Assembly: GCF_014650555.1 (NCBI RefSeq)
Contig: NZ_BMVE01000001.1
Coordinates: 62,001 to 126,000 of the forward strand
Length of the DNA: 64,000 nt
From: Streptomyces goshikiensis
Lineage (GTDB): Bacteria; Actinomycetota; Actinomycetes; Streptomycetales; Streptomycetaceae
Direction: 5' to 3'
In this document: piece after piece, positions 1 to 8,213 of the stretch
Layout of the letters: each line of letters begins with the position of its first letter
Position numbering within the stretch: position 1 is the stretch's first letter
Position numbers and translations under genes: made by a program
The notes under the pieces: generated by a model
The model's input: only the letters and a program-made list of their open reading frames with translations
Database searches by the model: none
What the model was told of the DNA's origin: nothing

Positions 1-1163
1 ATCGCCTTGTCCGGCACGATCAGGGGGTTGTCCGCGAGCGCGGGATCGATCTTGGCCAGCTCGTCCTTGACGCCCTCGACCGGGCAGACGTAGCTGATGT
101 ACGCGGCGAGCTGGGCGGCGACCGCGGGCTCGTAGTAGTAGTCGATGAGCTTCTCGGCGTTGCCCTTGTGCCGGGCATGGGCGGGCACCAGCAGGTTGTC
201 GCTGGAGCTGATGTAGCCGGCGGCGGGGATCGAGTACTTGATGTCCGGGTTGCCGGCCTGGAGCTGGATGATGTCGCCGGCCCAGGCCAGGCAGGCGGCG
301 AGGTCGCCCTTGTCGAGGTCGGAGGTGTAGTCGTTGCCCGTGAAGCGGCGGATCTGCTTCTTCTCCACGCCCTTCTGGAGCCGGCCGACGGCTCCGTCGA
401 AGTCGGCGGTGGTGAAGGTGGCCGGGTCCTTGCCCTGGTCGAGCAGGGTCATCCCGACGCTGTCGCGCATCTCGGTGAGGAAGCCGACCCGGCCCTTGAG
501 GGAGGGGTCGTCGAGCAGCTGGGTGACGGAGTCGACCTTCTTGCCGTCGGTGGCCTTGGAGTTGTAGGCGATGACGGTGTCGATGCCGGTCCAGGGGTAG
601 CTGTACGAGCGGCCCGGGTCCCAGTCGGGGGTGCGGAACTGCGGGATCAGATTGGCGTAGGCGTGCGGGAGGCGGGAGGGGTCCAGCTTCTGCGCCCAGC
701 CGAGCCGGATGATGCGGGCGGCGAGCCAGTCGGTGACCACGATGAGGTCGCGGCCGGTGTCCTGGCCCGCCGCGAGCTGCGGGCGGATCTTGCCGAAGAA
801 CTCGACGTTGTCGTTGATGTCCTCGGTGTACTTGACCTTGATCCCGGTCCGCTTGGTGAACTCCTCCAGCGTGGGACGGGACTTCTCGTCGTCGCTGGTG
901 TCCATGTACTCGGTCCAGTTGGAGAAGTTGAGCTCCTTCTCCTGGGCCGAGCGGTCGTCGGAGGCCGCCGCCGCGCCGCCCTCCCGCTTGGCGGGCGGGA
1001 TCCCGCAGGCGGTCAGGGAGGCCAGGGCGCCGAGGGTGAGCGCGCCGGCTCCGGAGGCGCGCAGCAGCGAACGGCGGGTGAGGGCGCCGCGGCCGTCGGT
1101 GAGGCTGCGCCGCATCGCGGCGAGTTGCGCCGCCGAGAGGCGGTCGGGCTCGAACTGCTCCAT
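1..1163 (-). CDS. Polyamine ABC transporter substrate-binding lipoprotein (PotD-like), 3' end cut by window
   Basis: This is a periplasmic-type solute-binding protein for spermidine/putrescine that would sit outside the membrane as a lipoprotein. From the ATG at 1163, 387 residues are visible before the window edge. A twin-arginine stretch (TRRSLLR, about residue 30) precedes a hydrophobic segment and a lipobox LTAC with Cys53. The mature part begins with the PotD-type phrase NFSNWTEYMDT. A GAAAGGG ribosome site lies upstream of the ATG. It follows an aldehyde dehydrogenase gene on the same strand after 78 nt, so polyamine uptake and oxidation are probably co-transcribed. A paralogue lies at 9977-11155. 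The PotD family assignment is firm; the exact ligand is inferred. Confidence 0.88.
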   Translation of the reverse strand, partial: MEQFEPDRLSAAQLAAMRRSLTDGRGALTRRSLLRASGAGALTLGALASLTACGIPPAKREGGAAAASDDRSAQEKELNFSNWTEYMDTSDDEKSRPTLEEFTKRTGIKVKYTEDINDNVEFFGKIRPQLAAGQDTGRDLIVVTDWLAARIIRLGWAQKLDPSRLPHAYANLIPQFRTPDWDPGRSYSYPWTGIDTVIAYNSKATDGKKVDSVTQLLDDPSLKGRVGFLTEMRDSVGMTLLDQGKDPATFTTADFDGAVGRLQKGVEKKQIRRFTGNDYTSDLDKGDLAACLAWAGDIIQLQAGNPDIKYSIPAAGYISSSDNLLVPAHARHKGNAEKLIDYYYEPAVAAQLAAYISYVCPVEGVKDELAKIDPALADNPLIVPDKA

Positions 1164-1241
1164 GGGCTGTGCCCTTTCGGGAGGGGTGCCGCTGGTCGGG
1201 CGGCGGCTGGATGCCACGCGGCGGAGGGGGCCGCGTCTTCG

Positions 1242-2762
1242 TTAGGCGCGGTCCCCGAAGATCGTGCGGTGCCAGTCCTTCGCGGCGACCGCGGTGTTGT
1301 CGAACATGACGTGCTTGACCTGCGTGTACTCCTCGAAGGAGTAGGCGCTCATGTCCTTTCCGAAGCCGCTCGCCTTGTAGCCGCCGTGGGGCATCTCGCT
1401 GATGATCGGGATGTGGTCGTTGACCCAGACGCAGCCCGCCTGGATCTCACGGGTGGCGCGGTGGGCCCGGTAGAGGTCCCGGCTCCAGGCGGAGGCGGCG
1501 AGCCCGTACGGGGTGTCGTTGGCCAGCGCGATGCCCTCGTCGTCGGTGTCGAAGGGCAGCACGACGAGGACCGGGCCGAAGATCTCGGACTGGACGACCT
1601 CGCTGTCCTGGGCGGCGCCGGCGATCAGGGTGGGCCGGTAGTAGGCGCCTGCGGCGAGTTCCCCGCCGGGGACCTCGCCGCCGCTGACGACGGTGGCGTA
1701 CGCGCGGGCGCGCTCGACGAAGCCGGCGACGCGGTCGCGCTGGGCGTGCGAGACCAGCGGGCCGAGGTCGGTGGTGGCCGCGAAGGGGTCGCCGAGGCGG
1801 ACGGTCTCCATCAGCTCGGCCACCCGGGCCACGAAGGCGTCGTGCAGCGGGCGCTGGACGTAGGCGCGGGTGGCGGCGGTGCAGTCCTGGCCGGTGTTGA
1901 TGAGGGAGGCGGCGACCGCGCCGTGTGCCGCGGCTTCCAGGTCGGCGTCGTCGAAGACCAGGAAGGGCGCCTTGCCGCCGAGCTCCAGGTGGAGCCGCTT
2001 GACGGTGGCGGTGGCGATCTCGGCGACGCGCTTGCCGACGGCGGTGGAGCCGGTGAAGGAGGTCATGACCACGTCCGGGTGGCCGACCAGGTGCTCGCCC
2101 GCCTCCCGGCCGGCGCCGCTGACGATGTTGATCACGCCGTCGGGCAGGCCCGCGTCCTTGGCCGCCTGGGCGAACATCAGGGAGGTCAGCGGGGTGATCT
2201 CGGCGGGCTTGAGGACGATGGTGTTGCCCGCGGCGATGGCCGGGAGGATCTTCCAGGCGGCCATCTGGAGCGGATAGTTCCAGGGCGCGATGGAGCCGAC
2301 GACCCCGATGGCCTCGCGGCGCACGTAGGAGGTGTGGTCGCCGGAGTACTCGGCGGCGGCCTGCCCCTGGAGGTGGCGCGCGGCGCCCGCGAAGAAGGCG
2401 GTGTTGTCGATCGTCCCCGGGACGTCGAACTCCGTGGACAGCTTGATCGGCTTGCCGCACTGGAGGGACTCGGCGTACGCGAAGTCCTCGGCCTGCTCGG
2501 CCAGCACGGCGGCGAAGCGGTGCAGGGCGTCGGAACGCTCGCCGGGGGTGGCGCCGGACCAGCCGGGGAAGGCGCGCTTGGCGGCGGCGACGGCCTCGTC
2601 CACGTCCGCGGTGCTCGCGAGTTCGTAGGTCAGGACCTCCTCGCCGGTGGCCGGGTCGATGACCGTGTGTGACCGGCCCGAGGTGCCGGACCTGAGTTGT
2701 CCGTCGATGTACTGCGCGCCGTCTGCGAAGCGGTCCTTAACCTGGAAGCGGTTACCCATCAC
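1242..2762 (-). CDS. Gamma-aminobutyraldehyde dehydrogenase (ALDH superfamily)
   Basis: This NAD(P)-dependent aldehyde dehydrogenase probably oxidises 4-aminobutanal, the product of putrescine transamination, to GABA in the cytosol. Its 506 residues match full-length ALDH. The catalytic cysteine lies in GQDCTAATR (about Cys294) and the general-base glutamate in LHLELGGKAPF (about Glu260). The N-terminal phrase YIDGQ and the C-terminal MPHGGYKASGFGKD are typical of betaine/aminobutyraldehyde ALDHs. The GTG at 2762 and the ATG at 2759 are both possible starts behind an AGGAGAG site. It lies upstream of a PotD-like gene. A paralogue with the same neighbour is at 11249-12688. Substrate specificity is inferred from context. 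Confidence 0.9.
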   Translation of the reverse strand: MMGNRFQVKDRFADGAQYIDGQLRSGTSGRSHTVIDPATGEEVLTYELASTADVDEAVAAAKRAFPGWSGATPGERSDALHRFAAVLAEQAEDFAYAESLQCGKPIKLSTEFDVPGTIDNTAFFAGAARHLQGQAAAEYSGDHTSYVRREAIGVVGSIAPWNYPLQMAAWKILPAIAAGNTIVLKPAEITPLTSLMFAQAAKDAGLPDGVINIVSGAGREAGEHLVGHPDVVMTSFTGSTAVGKRVAEIATATVKRLHLELGGKAPFLVFDDADLEAAAHGAVAASLINTGQDCTAATRAYVQRPLHDAFVARVAELMETVRLGDPFAATTDLGPLVSHAQRDRVAGFVERARAYATVVSGGEVPGGELAAGAYYRPTLIAGAAQDSEVVQSEIFGPVLVVLPFDTDDEGIALANDTPYGLAASAWSRDLYRAHRATREIQAGCVWVNDHIPIISEMPHGGYKASGFGKDMSAYSFEEYTQVKHVMFDNTAVAAKDWHRTIFGDRA

Positions 2763-2786
2763 GCTCTCACGCTCTCCTAGCTACAG

Positions 2787-2804
2787 TTCGAGCTACAGCT
2801 CGAA
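2787..2804. promoter_or_regulatory. 18-bp palindrome upstream of the ALDH gene, candidate operator
   Basis: TTCGAGCT, two spacer bases and AGCTCGAA form a perfect inverted repeat 25-42 nt upstream of the ALDH start. Its place in the divergent promoter region between the ALDH and NADAR genes suggests a repressor site. The regulator is unknown; the Lrp protein at 12.9 kb is one guess. Confidence 0.4.
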
Positions 2805-2952
2805 TTGATTGCCGATCCTGACAGAGGTGGCCCCCTCGGCCAAGTGATTCCGTTGTTGCCTTTTGATTACGCGACGGAATCGGTCGACCATGTGTCGAGG
2901 CACACCGAAAATCCCGTACGAAGTGTCAGTGGCGACTGCCACACTCGCGTGC

Positions 2953-3525
2953 ATGGAGATGATCGACGCCCTGATCAAGCAGGTCAGCAGTGGTGAACGG
3001 GTGAAGTTCCTGCCGTTCTGGGGACACCGGCCGAGGCCCGACGGATCGCTCGGGCCGAGCTGCCTGAGCCAGTGGTGGCCGTCCGCTTTCACTGTGGGTG
3101 ACGTCCGGTACGCAACGGCGGAACACTGGATGATGGCCGGCAAGGCACGGCTGTTCGGGGACGCCGAGGCCGAGCGCGCCGCCCTGGAGGCGACGAGTCC
3201 GGCGGCCGCGAAGAAGGCCGGGCGGCTGGTGCGCGGCTTCGACGACGCGCTGTGGGAGCGGGAGCGGTACGCGCTCGTGGTGGAGGGCAGCGTCCACAAG
3301 TTCGGCTCCGACCCGGCGCTGCGGGCGTACCTGCTGGGCACCGGGGAGCGGGTGCTGGTGGAGGCGAGCCCGATGGACCGGATCTGGGGCATCGGGCTGG
3401 GCGCCGATGACGAGCGCGCGCTGGACCCGGCCCGCTGGCGCGGGCTGAACCTGCTGGGCTTCGCCCTGATGGAGGCCCGCGAGCGGCTGCGGACGGACGC
3501 GCGGGCGGCGGCCGAGCGGGAGTGA
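2953..3525 (+). CDS. NADAR family protein (YbiA/RibX-like N-glycosidase)
   Basis: The 190-residue protein matches the NADAR family. Members cleave N-glycosidic bonds in early riboflavin intermediates or remove ADP-ribose from nucleic acid. Family landmarks are LSQWWPSAFTVGDVRYATAEHWMMAGKA near residues 35-63, split here by description only, and the C-terminal DRIWGIGL followed by GLNLLGFALMEAR. The ATG at 2953 starts MEMIDALIKQ; an in-frame start at 2863 would add 30 unfamilial residues. It stands alone on the plus strand, divergent from ALDH, and ends at a strong terminator. No defence genes adjoin it, so a metabolic or housekeeping role is more likely than phage defence, though this is inference. 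Confidence 0.8.
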   Translation: MEMIDALIKQVSSGERVKFLPFWGHRPRPDGSLGPSCLSQWWPSAFTVGDVRYATAEHWMMAGKARLFGDAEAERAALEATSPAAAKKAGRLVRGFDDALWERERYALVVEGSVHKFGSDPALRAYLLGTGERVLVEASPMDRIWGIGLGADDERALDPARWRGLNLLGFALMEARERLRTDARAAAERE

Positions 3526-3565
3526 GCCGGGCGGCCGGAATGCCGGCCGGCGGGACCGAGCGGAA

Positions 3566-3602
3566 GGGCCGGGCCCGGGCAGCGACTGCCCGGGCCCGGC
3601 CC
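3566..3602. terminator. Bidirectional rho-independent-type hairpin
   Basis: A perfect 17-bp stem (3566-3582 with 3586-3602) with a 3-nt loop separates the convergent NADAR and DUF4190 genes. It is very GC-rich and has only a short T run, as is usual in Streptomyces. Confidence 0.8.
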
Positions 3603-3612
3603 CTTCGTCAGG

Positions 3613-4332
3613 TCAGACCTTCTCGTGGTTCTGCGAGTTCGAGTACGGGCTGTCGTAACCCGAGTCGTCGTCGATGTCCCCGAGGTCGGCGAGCAGGCCG
3701 AAGCCCATGATCACCAGCAGGAGGCCGCCCAGCACCATGCCGATCACGCCCAGGATCAGACCGGCCAGCGCCATGCCCCCGTTGGTGGCCTCGCCGCGGC
3801 TGGCCCGGCCCCGGCCCAGGGCGCCGAAGACGATGGCGCCGATGCCGAGAGCGACCGAGAAGACGCTGGTGACGCAGGCGACGACCGAGAGGATGCCGAG
3901 GACGAGCGAGGTGACGCCGAAGCTGTTGTTCGGCTGCGGTGTCCCGTAGGCCGGGTAGGCGCCGGCGCCCGGGTATCCGGGGTAGCCGTAACCGCCCGGG
4001 GCCTGCGGCTGTACCGGGTAGCCGTAGCCGCCCGGGGCGGGCTGCGACGGGTACCCGTAGCCCGGCGCCATCGGCGGGGCCCCGGGTATCGGGCCGGGTA
4101 TCGCACCCGGTGCCTGCGGCTGCGGCTGCGGACCGGCCTGCGGGAAATCGCCCCCCGGCATTCCCGCGATGGTCTGCTGATCGTGCACCGACGGCGCGGG
4201 CGGCGTGAACGGCGCGGACTGCCCGGCCGGCGCACCCGACACGCCCGGCGCGCCCTGCTGCTTGGCCGGATCGGCCGCCTGCCGCTCCGGCGGCGCCCAC
4301 GGGTCTCGCGGCTCGGGGCTGTGGTCGGTCAT
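3613..4332 (-). CDS. DUF4190 domain membrane protein with Pro/Gly/Tyr-rich N-terminus
   Basis: This 239-residue protein has a disordered cytoplasmic N-terminus (about 1-130) rich in Pro, Gly, Gln and Tyr, including repeated GGYGYP units. It is followed by a DUF4190 module with two transmembrane helices: NSFGVTSLVLGILSV-type, then GGMALAGLILGVIGMVLGGL. A short acidic tail with DDDSGYDS ends the protein. The family is common in Streptomyces and has no fixed function; the tail and helices suggest a small membrane scaffold. The ATG at 4332 is the only sensible start. It is divergent from the deaminase gene and convergent with the NADAR gene. Confidence 0.82.
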   Translation of the reverse strand: MTDHSPEPRDPWAPPERQAADPAKQQGAPGVSGAPAGQSAPFTPPAPSVHDQQTIAGMPGGDFPQAGPQPQPQAPGAIPGPIPGAPPMAPGYGYPSQPAPGGYGYPVQPQAPGGYGYPGYPGAGAYPAYGTPQPNNSFGVTSLVLGILSVVACVTSVFSVALGIGAIVFGALGRGRASRGEATNGGMALAGLILGVIGMVLGGLLLVIMGFGLLADLGDIDDDSGYDSPYSNSQNHEKV

Positions 4333-4440
4333 ACGGCGCCCCCCTCTCGTACAGCCATGCTAAGCGCTGGCACCGACACTCCCGGGTCCTGCCTACGATG
4401 AAGCCGCTCCTGTCCTTACCGCGTCCCCCGGAGGCCCCTC

Positions 4441-5466
4441 ATGCCCGACCTGCACCCCTTCATCGCGGGGCTGCCCAAGGCCGAACTCCACGTCCACCAC
4501 GTCGGCTCGGCATCCCCGCGCATCGTGGCCGAACTGGCCGCCCGCCACCCCGACTCGAAGGTCCCCACCGACCCCGAGGCCCTCGCCGACTACTTCACCT
4601 TCACCGACTTCGCGCACTTCATCGAGGTCTACCTGTCGGTCGTCGACCTCGTCCGCACCCCGGACGACGTCCGCACCCTCACCTTCGAAGTCGCCCGCGA
4701 CATGGCCCGGCAGAACATCCGCTACGCCGAGCTGACCATCACCCCGTACTCCTCGACCCGCCGCGGCATCGAGGAGAAGGCCTTCATGGAGGCCATCGAG
4801 GACGCCCGCAAGGCCGCCGAGACCGAGCTCGGCGTCATCCTGCGCTGGTGCTTCGACATCCCCGGCGAGGCCGGTCTGGAGGCCGCCGCCGAAACCGCGC
4901 GGCTCGCCGTCGACCTGCGCCCCGAGGGCCTGGTCTCCTTCGGCCTCGGCGGCCCCGAGATCGGTGTGCCGCGCCCGCAGTTCAAGCCGTACTTCGACGC
5001 CGCCCGCGCCGCCGGCCTGCACAGCGTGCCGCACGCCGGCGAGACCACCGGCCCGGAGACGATCTGGGACTCGATCCGCGACCTGGGCGCCGAGCGCATC
5101 GGCCACGGCACCAGCGCCACGCAGGACCCGGAGCTGCTCGCCTACCTCGCCGAGCACCGGATCGCGCTGGAGGTCTGCCCGACCTCGAACATCGCCACGC
5201 GCGCCGTCACCGACCTGGACCGGCACCCCGTCAAGGAGATGGTCGCGGCGGGCGTGCTCGTCACCATCAACAGCGACGACCCGCCGATGTTCGGCTCCGA
5301 CCTCAACAACGAGTACGCGGTGGCCGCCCGCCTCCTCGACCTCGACGAGCGGGGACTCGCGCAGCTGGCGAAGAACGCAGTCGAGGCCTCCTTCCTGGAC
5401 GAGGCCGGCAAGGCCAGGATCAGCGAGGAGATCGACACCTACACGGCGGCCTGGCTGGCGCGCTGA
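4441..5466 (+). CDS. Aminodeoxyfutalosine deaminase / adenosine deaminase family
   Basis: This 341-residue zinc amidohydrolase has metal ligands in HVHHVGS (residues 17-23), HAGE near residue 197 and the NSDDPPMF aspartates. Classic adenosine deaminases begin HLHLDG. The HVHHVGS form belongs to the COG1816 subgroup in which a Streptomyces member was shown to deaminate 6-amino-6-deoxyfutalosine in the menaquinone pathway. I therefore favour aminodeoxyfutalosine deaminase; the plain adenosine deaminase label remains the alternative. The ATG at 4441 follows an AGG-rich site. A GDPD gene starts about 20 nt downstream and is probably co-transcribed. Confidence 0.85.
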   Translation: MPDLHPFIAGLPKAELHVHHVGSASPRIVAELAARHPDSKVPTDPEALADYFTFTDFAHFIEVYLSVVDLVRTPDDVRTLTFEVARDMARQNIRYAELTITPYSSTRRGIEEKAFMEAIEDARKAAETELGVILRWCFDIPGEAGLEAAAETARLAVDLRPEGLVSFGLGGPEIGVPRPQFKPYFDAARAAGLHSVPHAGETTGPETIWDSIRDLGAERIGHGTSATQDPELLAYLAEHRIALEVCPTSNIATRAVTDLDRHPVKEMVAAGVLVTINSDDPPMFGSDLNNEYAVAARLLDLDERGLAQLAKNAVEASFLDEAGKARISEEIDTYTAAWLAR

Positions 5467-5487
5467 CGCCCCGGGAGAATGGGGTGC

Positions 5488-6177
5488 ATGCGCACCCTGA
5501 CTGCCGTCGGCCACCGCGGCGATCCGTACCGTGTCCGTGAGAACACCCTGCCCTCGATCGGCTCCGCGTTCGCCCGCGGGGCGGACGCGGTCGAGATCGA
5601 CGTACGGCTGACCCGCGACGGGGTGCCCGTCCTCCTCCACGACGAGACGCTCCAGCGGCTGTGGGGTCATGACGTGCGGCTCGACGCCGTCACGGCCCCA
5701 CAGCTCAAGGAGCTGACCGGGGGCGGGATCCCGACCCTGCACGACGCCCTGACGGCCGCCGACGCGGGCCGGCTGATGATCGACCTGCCGGGCGCCTCGC
5801 CCGAGGGGGTGCGGACGGTGGTCGGGCTGGTCCGTGACTGCGGGGCCCGCGAGCGTACGTACTACTGCGCGGGCGCGCGCACCATGCTGGCGGTGCGCGC
5901 CGCGGATCCGGATGCGGAGATCGCGCTGACCTGGACCTCCCTGTCCCCGCCGCGCCGGGCGCTGATCGACGCGCTGGCCCCGGCCTGGCTCAACTACCGC
6001 TTCGGGCTGGTCAGCCGGGAGCTCACGGACGCCCTGCACCGGGAAGGGCTGCTGGTCTCGGCCTGGACGGCGGACACCCGGCGCACGATGCGCCGGCTGA
6101 TCGCGGCCGGGGTGGACTCCGTCACCACGAACCGGCTGGACGCGCTGGAGGGCGTACGGGCCGAGTCCGGCCGGTGA
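5488..6177 (+). CDS. Glycerophosphodiester phosphodiesterase (GDPD) family protein
   Basis: This would hydrolyse glycerophosphodiesters to glycerol 3-phosphate and an alcohol. It has the family's N-terminal GHRGDP, the ENTLPSIGSAFARGADAVEIDVRLTRDG region (described here, residues 15-45), VLLHDETLQRLWG and a C-terminal AWTADTRRTMRRLIAAGVDSVTTN region. Its 229 residues form a single TIM barrel with no signal peptide, so it acts in the cytosol. The ATG at 5488 is preferred over 5479 because GGGAG lies about 10 nt before it. Its TGA overlaps the start of the downstream histidine kinase, which places lipid turnover and the two-component pair in one transcript. Confidence 0.85.
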   Translation: MRTLTAVGHRGDPYRVRENTLPSIGSAFARGADAVEIDVRLTRDGVPVLLHDETLQRLWGHDVRLDAVTAPQLKELTGGGIPTLHDALTAADAGRLMIDLPGASPEGVRTVVGLVRDCGARERTYYCAGARTMLAVRAADPDAEIALTWTSLSPPRRALIDALAPAWLNYRFGLVSRELTDALHREGLLVSAWTADTRRTMRRLIAAGVDSVTTNRLDALEGVRAESGR

Positions 6178-7367
6178 TGCGCGCCTGGGGGGAGCGGATC
6201 CGGCGGGCGGACCCGCGGTGGCGGGACCTGGGGCTGACGCTGCTGGTGCAGGTGGCGACGACGATCCCGTTCGTGGTGCCGCGCGATCCGCTGGATTCCC
6301 CGGCAACTTGGCCGGCGTACGCGCTGACGACGCTGGGCAACGTGCCGCTGATGTGGCGGCGGCGGCCCGTGGCGGCGATCTTCGGGATGGTCGTGGCCGA
6401 CTCGGTCTACACGCTGGCGCTGGACGGCCCCGGGCAGCCGCTGCCGTACGCCCCGCTGGTCGGCGTGTACACGATGGCGCTGCTCTGCCCGCCCCGGGTG
6501 CGGATCGCCATGGGCGTGGCGGTGAGCGGGCTGGTCGTGGCTTCGGTCGCGCTCAACACCGGGACGGCGCGGGAGCTGCTGTTCGCGCTGTTCGTCTTCG
6601 CCGCGGCGTACGCGCTGGGGCGGCTCCAGCACACCCGGCAGGCCTACACGGCGGCCGTGGAGGCGCGGGCGGCGGAGCTGGAGCGGGCGAACCGGATCGA
6701 GGCGGAGCAGGCGGCGGCGCGCGAACGGGCCCGGATCGCGCGGGAGATGCACGACGTCCTCTCGCACGCGGTCAGCATCATGATCGTGCAGGCGGAGGCC
6801 GGTCCGGTGGCGGTGCGCCGGGCCCCCGAGCGGGCGGAGGCGGCCTTCGACGCGATCGCGGAGACGGGGCGGGACGCGATGGCGCAGCTGCGGACGATGC
6901 TGGGGGTACTGCGGGCGGACGGCGCCGCGCGGGCCGCCCCGCGCGGACCGCAGCCGGGCGTCGAGGAGCTGGCGGGGCTGCTGGAGCGGGTGCGGGGCAG
7001 CGGGCTGGAGGTGTCGTACGAGCGGACGGGCGCGGTGCGCGGGCTGCCGGCGGCGCTGGAGGCGACGGTGCACCGGGTGGTGCAGGAGGCGCTGACGAAC
7101 GTGGTGAAGCACGCCGGGGCCTCGCGGGTGTCGGTCCGGCTGGAGTACGGGGCGCGGGAGCTGACGGTGACGGTCACGGACGACGGGCGGGGCCCCGCAT
7201 CCGGCGGGCGGGGCTCCGGGGCGGCGCCGGGCGGGCACGGGCTGATCGGGATCCGGGAGCGGGCGGCCGCGCACGATGGTGCGGCGGTGGCCGGCCCGGG
7301 GCCGGGCGGCAGCGGGTTCGAGGTCCGGGTGGTGCTTGTAACCTCGCCGCTGGAGGTGGGGAGTTGA
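6177..7367 (+). CDS. Two-component sensor histidine kinase (NarL/DesK class)
   Basis: The N-terminal ~150 residues form four to five transmembrane helices. A short coiled-coil linker leads to a HisKA_3 dimerisation domain with the phospho-acceptor His in AREMHDVLSHAVSIM. The ATPase domain shows the N box VVQEALTNVVKHA, the G1 box TDDGRG and G2 GHGLIGIRERA. At about 396 residues it is a typical Streptomyces stand-alone sensor with no obvious extracellular domain, so its signal is probably membrane-borne. The ATG at 6177 overlaps the GDPD stop by one base; GTG at 6174 is possible. The response regulator overlaps its 3' end, so both are one translation-coupled operon. Confidence 0.92.
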   Translation: MRAWGERIRRADPRWRDLGLTLLVQVATTIPFVVPRDPLDSPATWPAYALTTLGNVPLMWRRRPVAAIFGMVVADSVYTLALDGPGQPLPYAPLVGVYTMALLCPPRVRIAMGVAVSGLVVASVALNTGTARELLFALFVFAAAYALGRLQHTRQAYTAAVEARAAELERANRIEAEQAAARERARIAREMHDVLSHAVSIMIVQAEAGPVAVRRAPERAEAAFDAIAETGRDAMAQLRTMLGVLRADGAARAAPRGPQPGVEELAGLLERVRGSGLEVSYERTGAVRGLPAALEATVHRVVQEALTNVVKHAGASRVSVRLEYGARELTVTVTDDGRGPASGGRGSGAAPGGHGLIGIRERAAAHDGAAVAGPGPGGSGFEVRVVLVTSPLEVGS

Positions 7368-8032
7368 CGATCCGTGTGGTGGTGGCCGACGACCAGGAGC
7401 TGGTGCGCAGCGGCTTCGCGATGATCCTGGACGCCCAGGAGGACATCGAGGTCGTCGCGGAGGCGGGCGACGGCGCCGCGGCGGTGGAGGCGGTGGACCG
7501 GCTCGCGCCGGACGTGGTGCTGCTGGACATCCGGATGCCGGTGCTGGACGGGATCGAGGCGTGCCGGGCGATCTCGGCGCGGAGCGCGTGCCGGGCGGTG
7601 ATGCTGACGACCTTCGATGCCGACGAGTACGTGTACGAGGCGCTGCACGCGGGGGCGAGCGGGTTCCTGCTGAAGGACGTGCGGCGGGACGATCTGGTGC
7701 ACGCGGTACGGGTGGTGGCGGCGGGCGATTCGCTGCTGGCGCCTTCGGTGGCGCGGCGGCTGATCGAGGAGTACACGGCTGCGACGGCCCGGCCGGCCGG
7801 GGTCCCGGCGCTGTCGGCGGAGCGGCTGGAGGTGCTGACGGCGCGGGAGCGGGAGACGCTGCTGCATCTGGGGCGGGGGCGGTCGAACGCGGAGATCGCG
7901 GCGGAGCTGACGGTGAGCGAGCACACGGTGAAGTCCCATGTGGGGAACGTGCTGGCGAAGCTGGGGCTGCGGGACCGGATCCAGGCGGTGATCTGCGCCT
8001 ATGAGACGGGGCTGATCTCGGCCGGGTCGTGA
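7364..8032 (+). CDS. NarL/LuxR-family response regulator
   Basis: This 222-residue regulator has a receiver domain (residues 1-120) with the acidic pair in VVADDQELV, the phospho-acceptor Asp in VVLLDIRMP, Thr in MLTTFD and Lys in LLKDV. A LuxR-type HTH follows: LTARERETLLHLGRG, then NAEIAAELTVSEHTVKSH. The best start is the unusual TTG at 7364, which lies 7 nt after GGAGG and overlaps the kinase stop as TTGA; GTG at 7376 is the alternative. It is the cognate partner of the upstream kinase. Targets are unknown. Confidence 0.92.
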   Translation: MTIRVVVADDQELVRSGFAMILDAQEDIEVVAEAGDGAAAVEAVDRLAPDVVLLDIRMPVLDGIEACRAISARSACRAVMLTTFDADEYVYEALHAGASGFLLKDVRRDDLVHAVRVVAAGDSLLAPSVARRLIEEYTAATARPAGVPALSAERLEVLTARERETLLHLGRGRSNAEIAAELTVSEHTVKSHVGNVLAKLGLRDRIQAVICAYETGLISAGS

Positions 8033-8213
8033 CTGGCTCCGGGGTATCTCCCTCCGGCGGGTGAGACGCGGCGGGGCGGCTCCCTCTGGCCGGTGAGTTG
8101 TCGTACCGCTGAAGACCCCTCTCACTGGTGATCCGCAACGGCCCCTCTGAGCTGGAGCATTGAGGTCATCGGGGCGGAGGACCGCCCCGAGAGATCACGA
8201 GGGGGATCCCGTC

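Noticed and set aside
168..2672. 834-codon open frame on the plus strand
   Set aside because: Antisense shadow of PotD and ALDH genes; no family motifs and biased composition.
2953..3525. NADAR protein as part of a phage-defence system
   Set aside because: No effector or toxin gene adjoins; it is flanked by metabolic and membrane protein genes.
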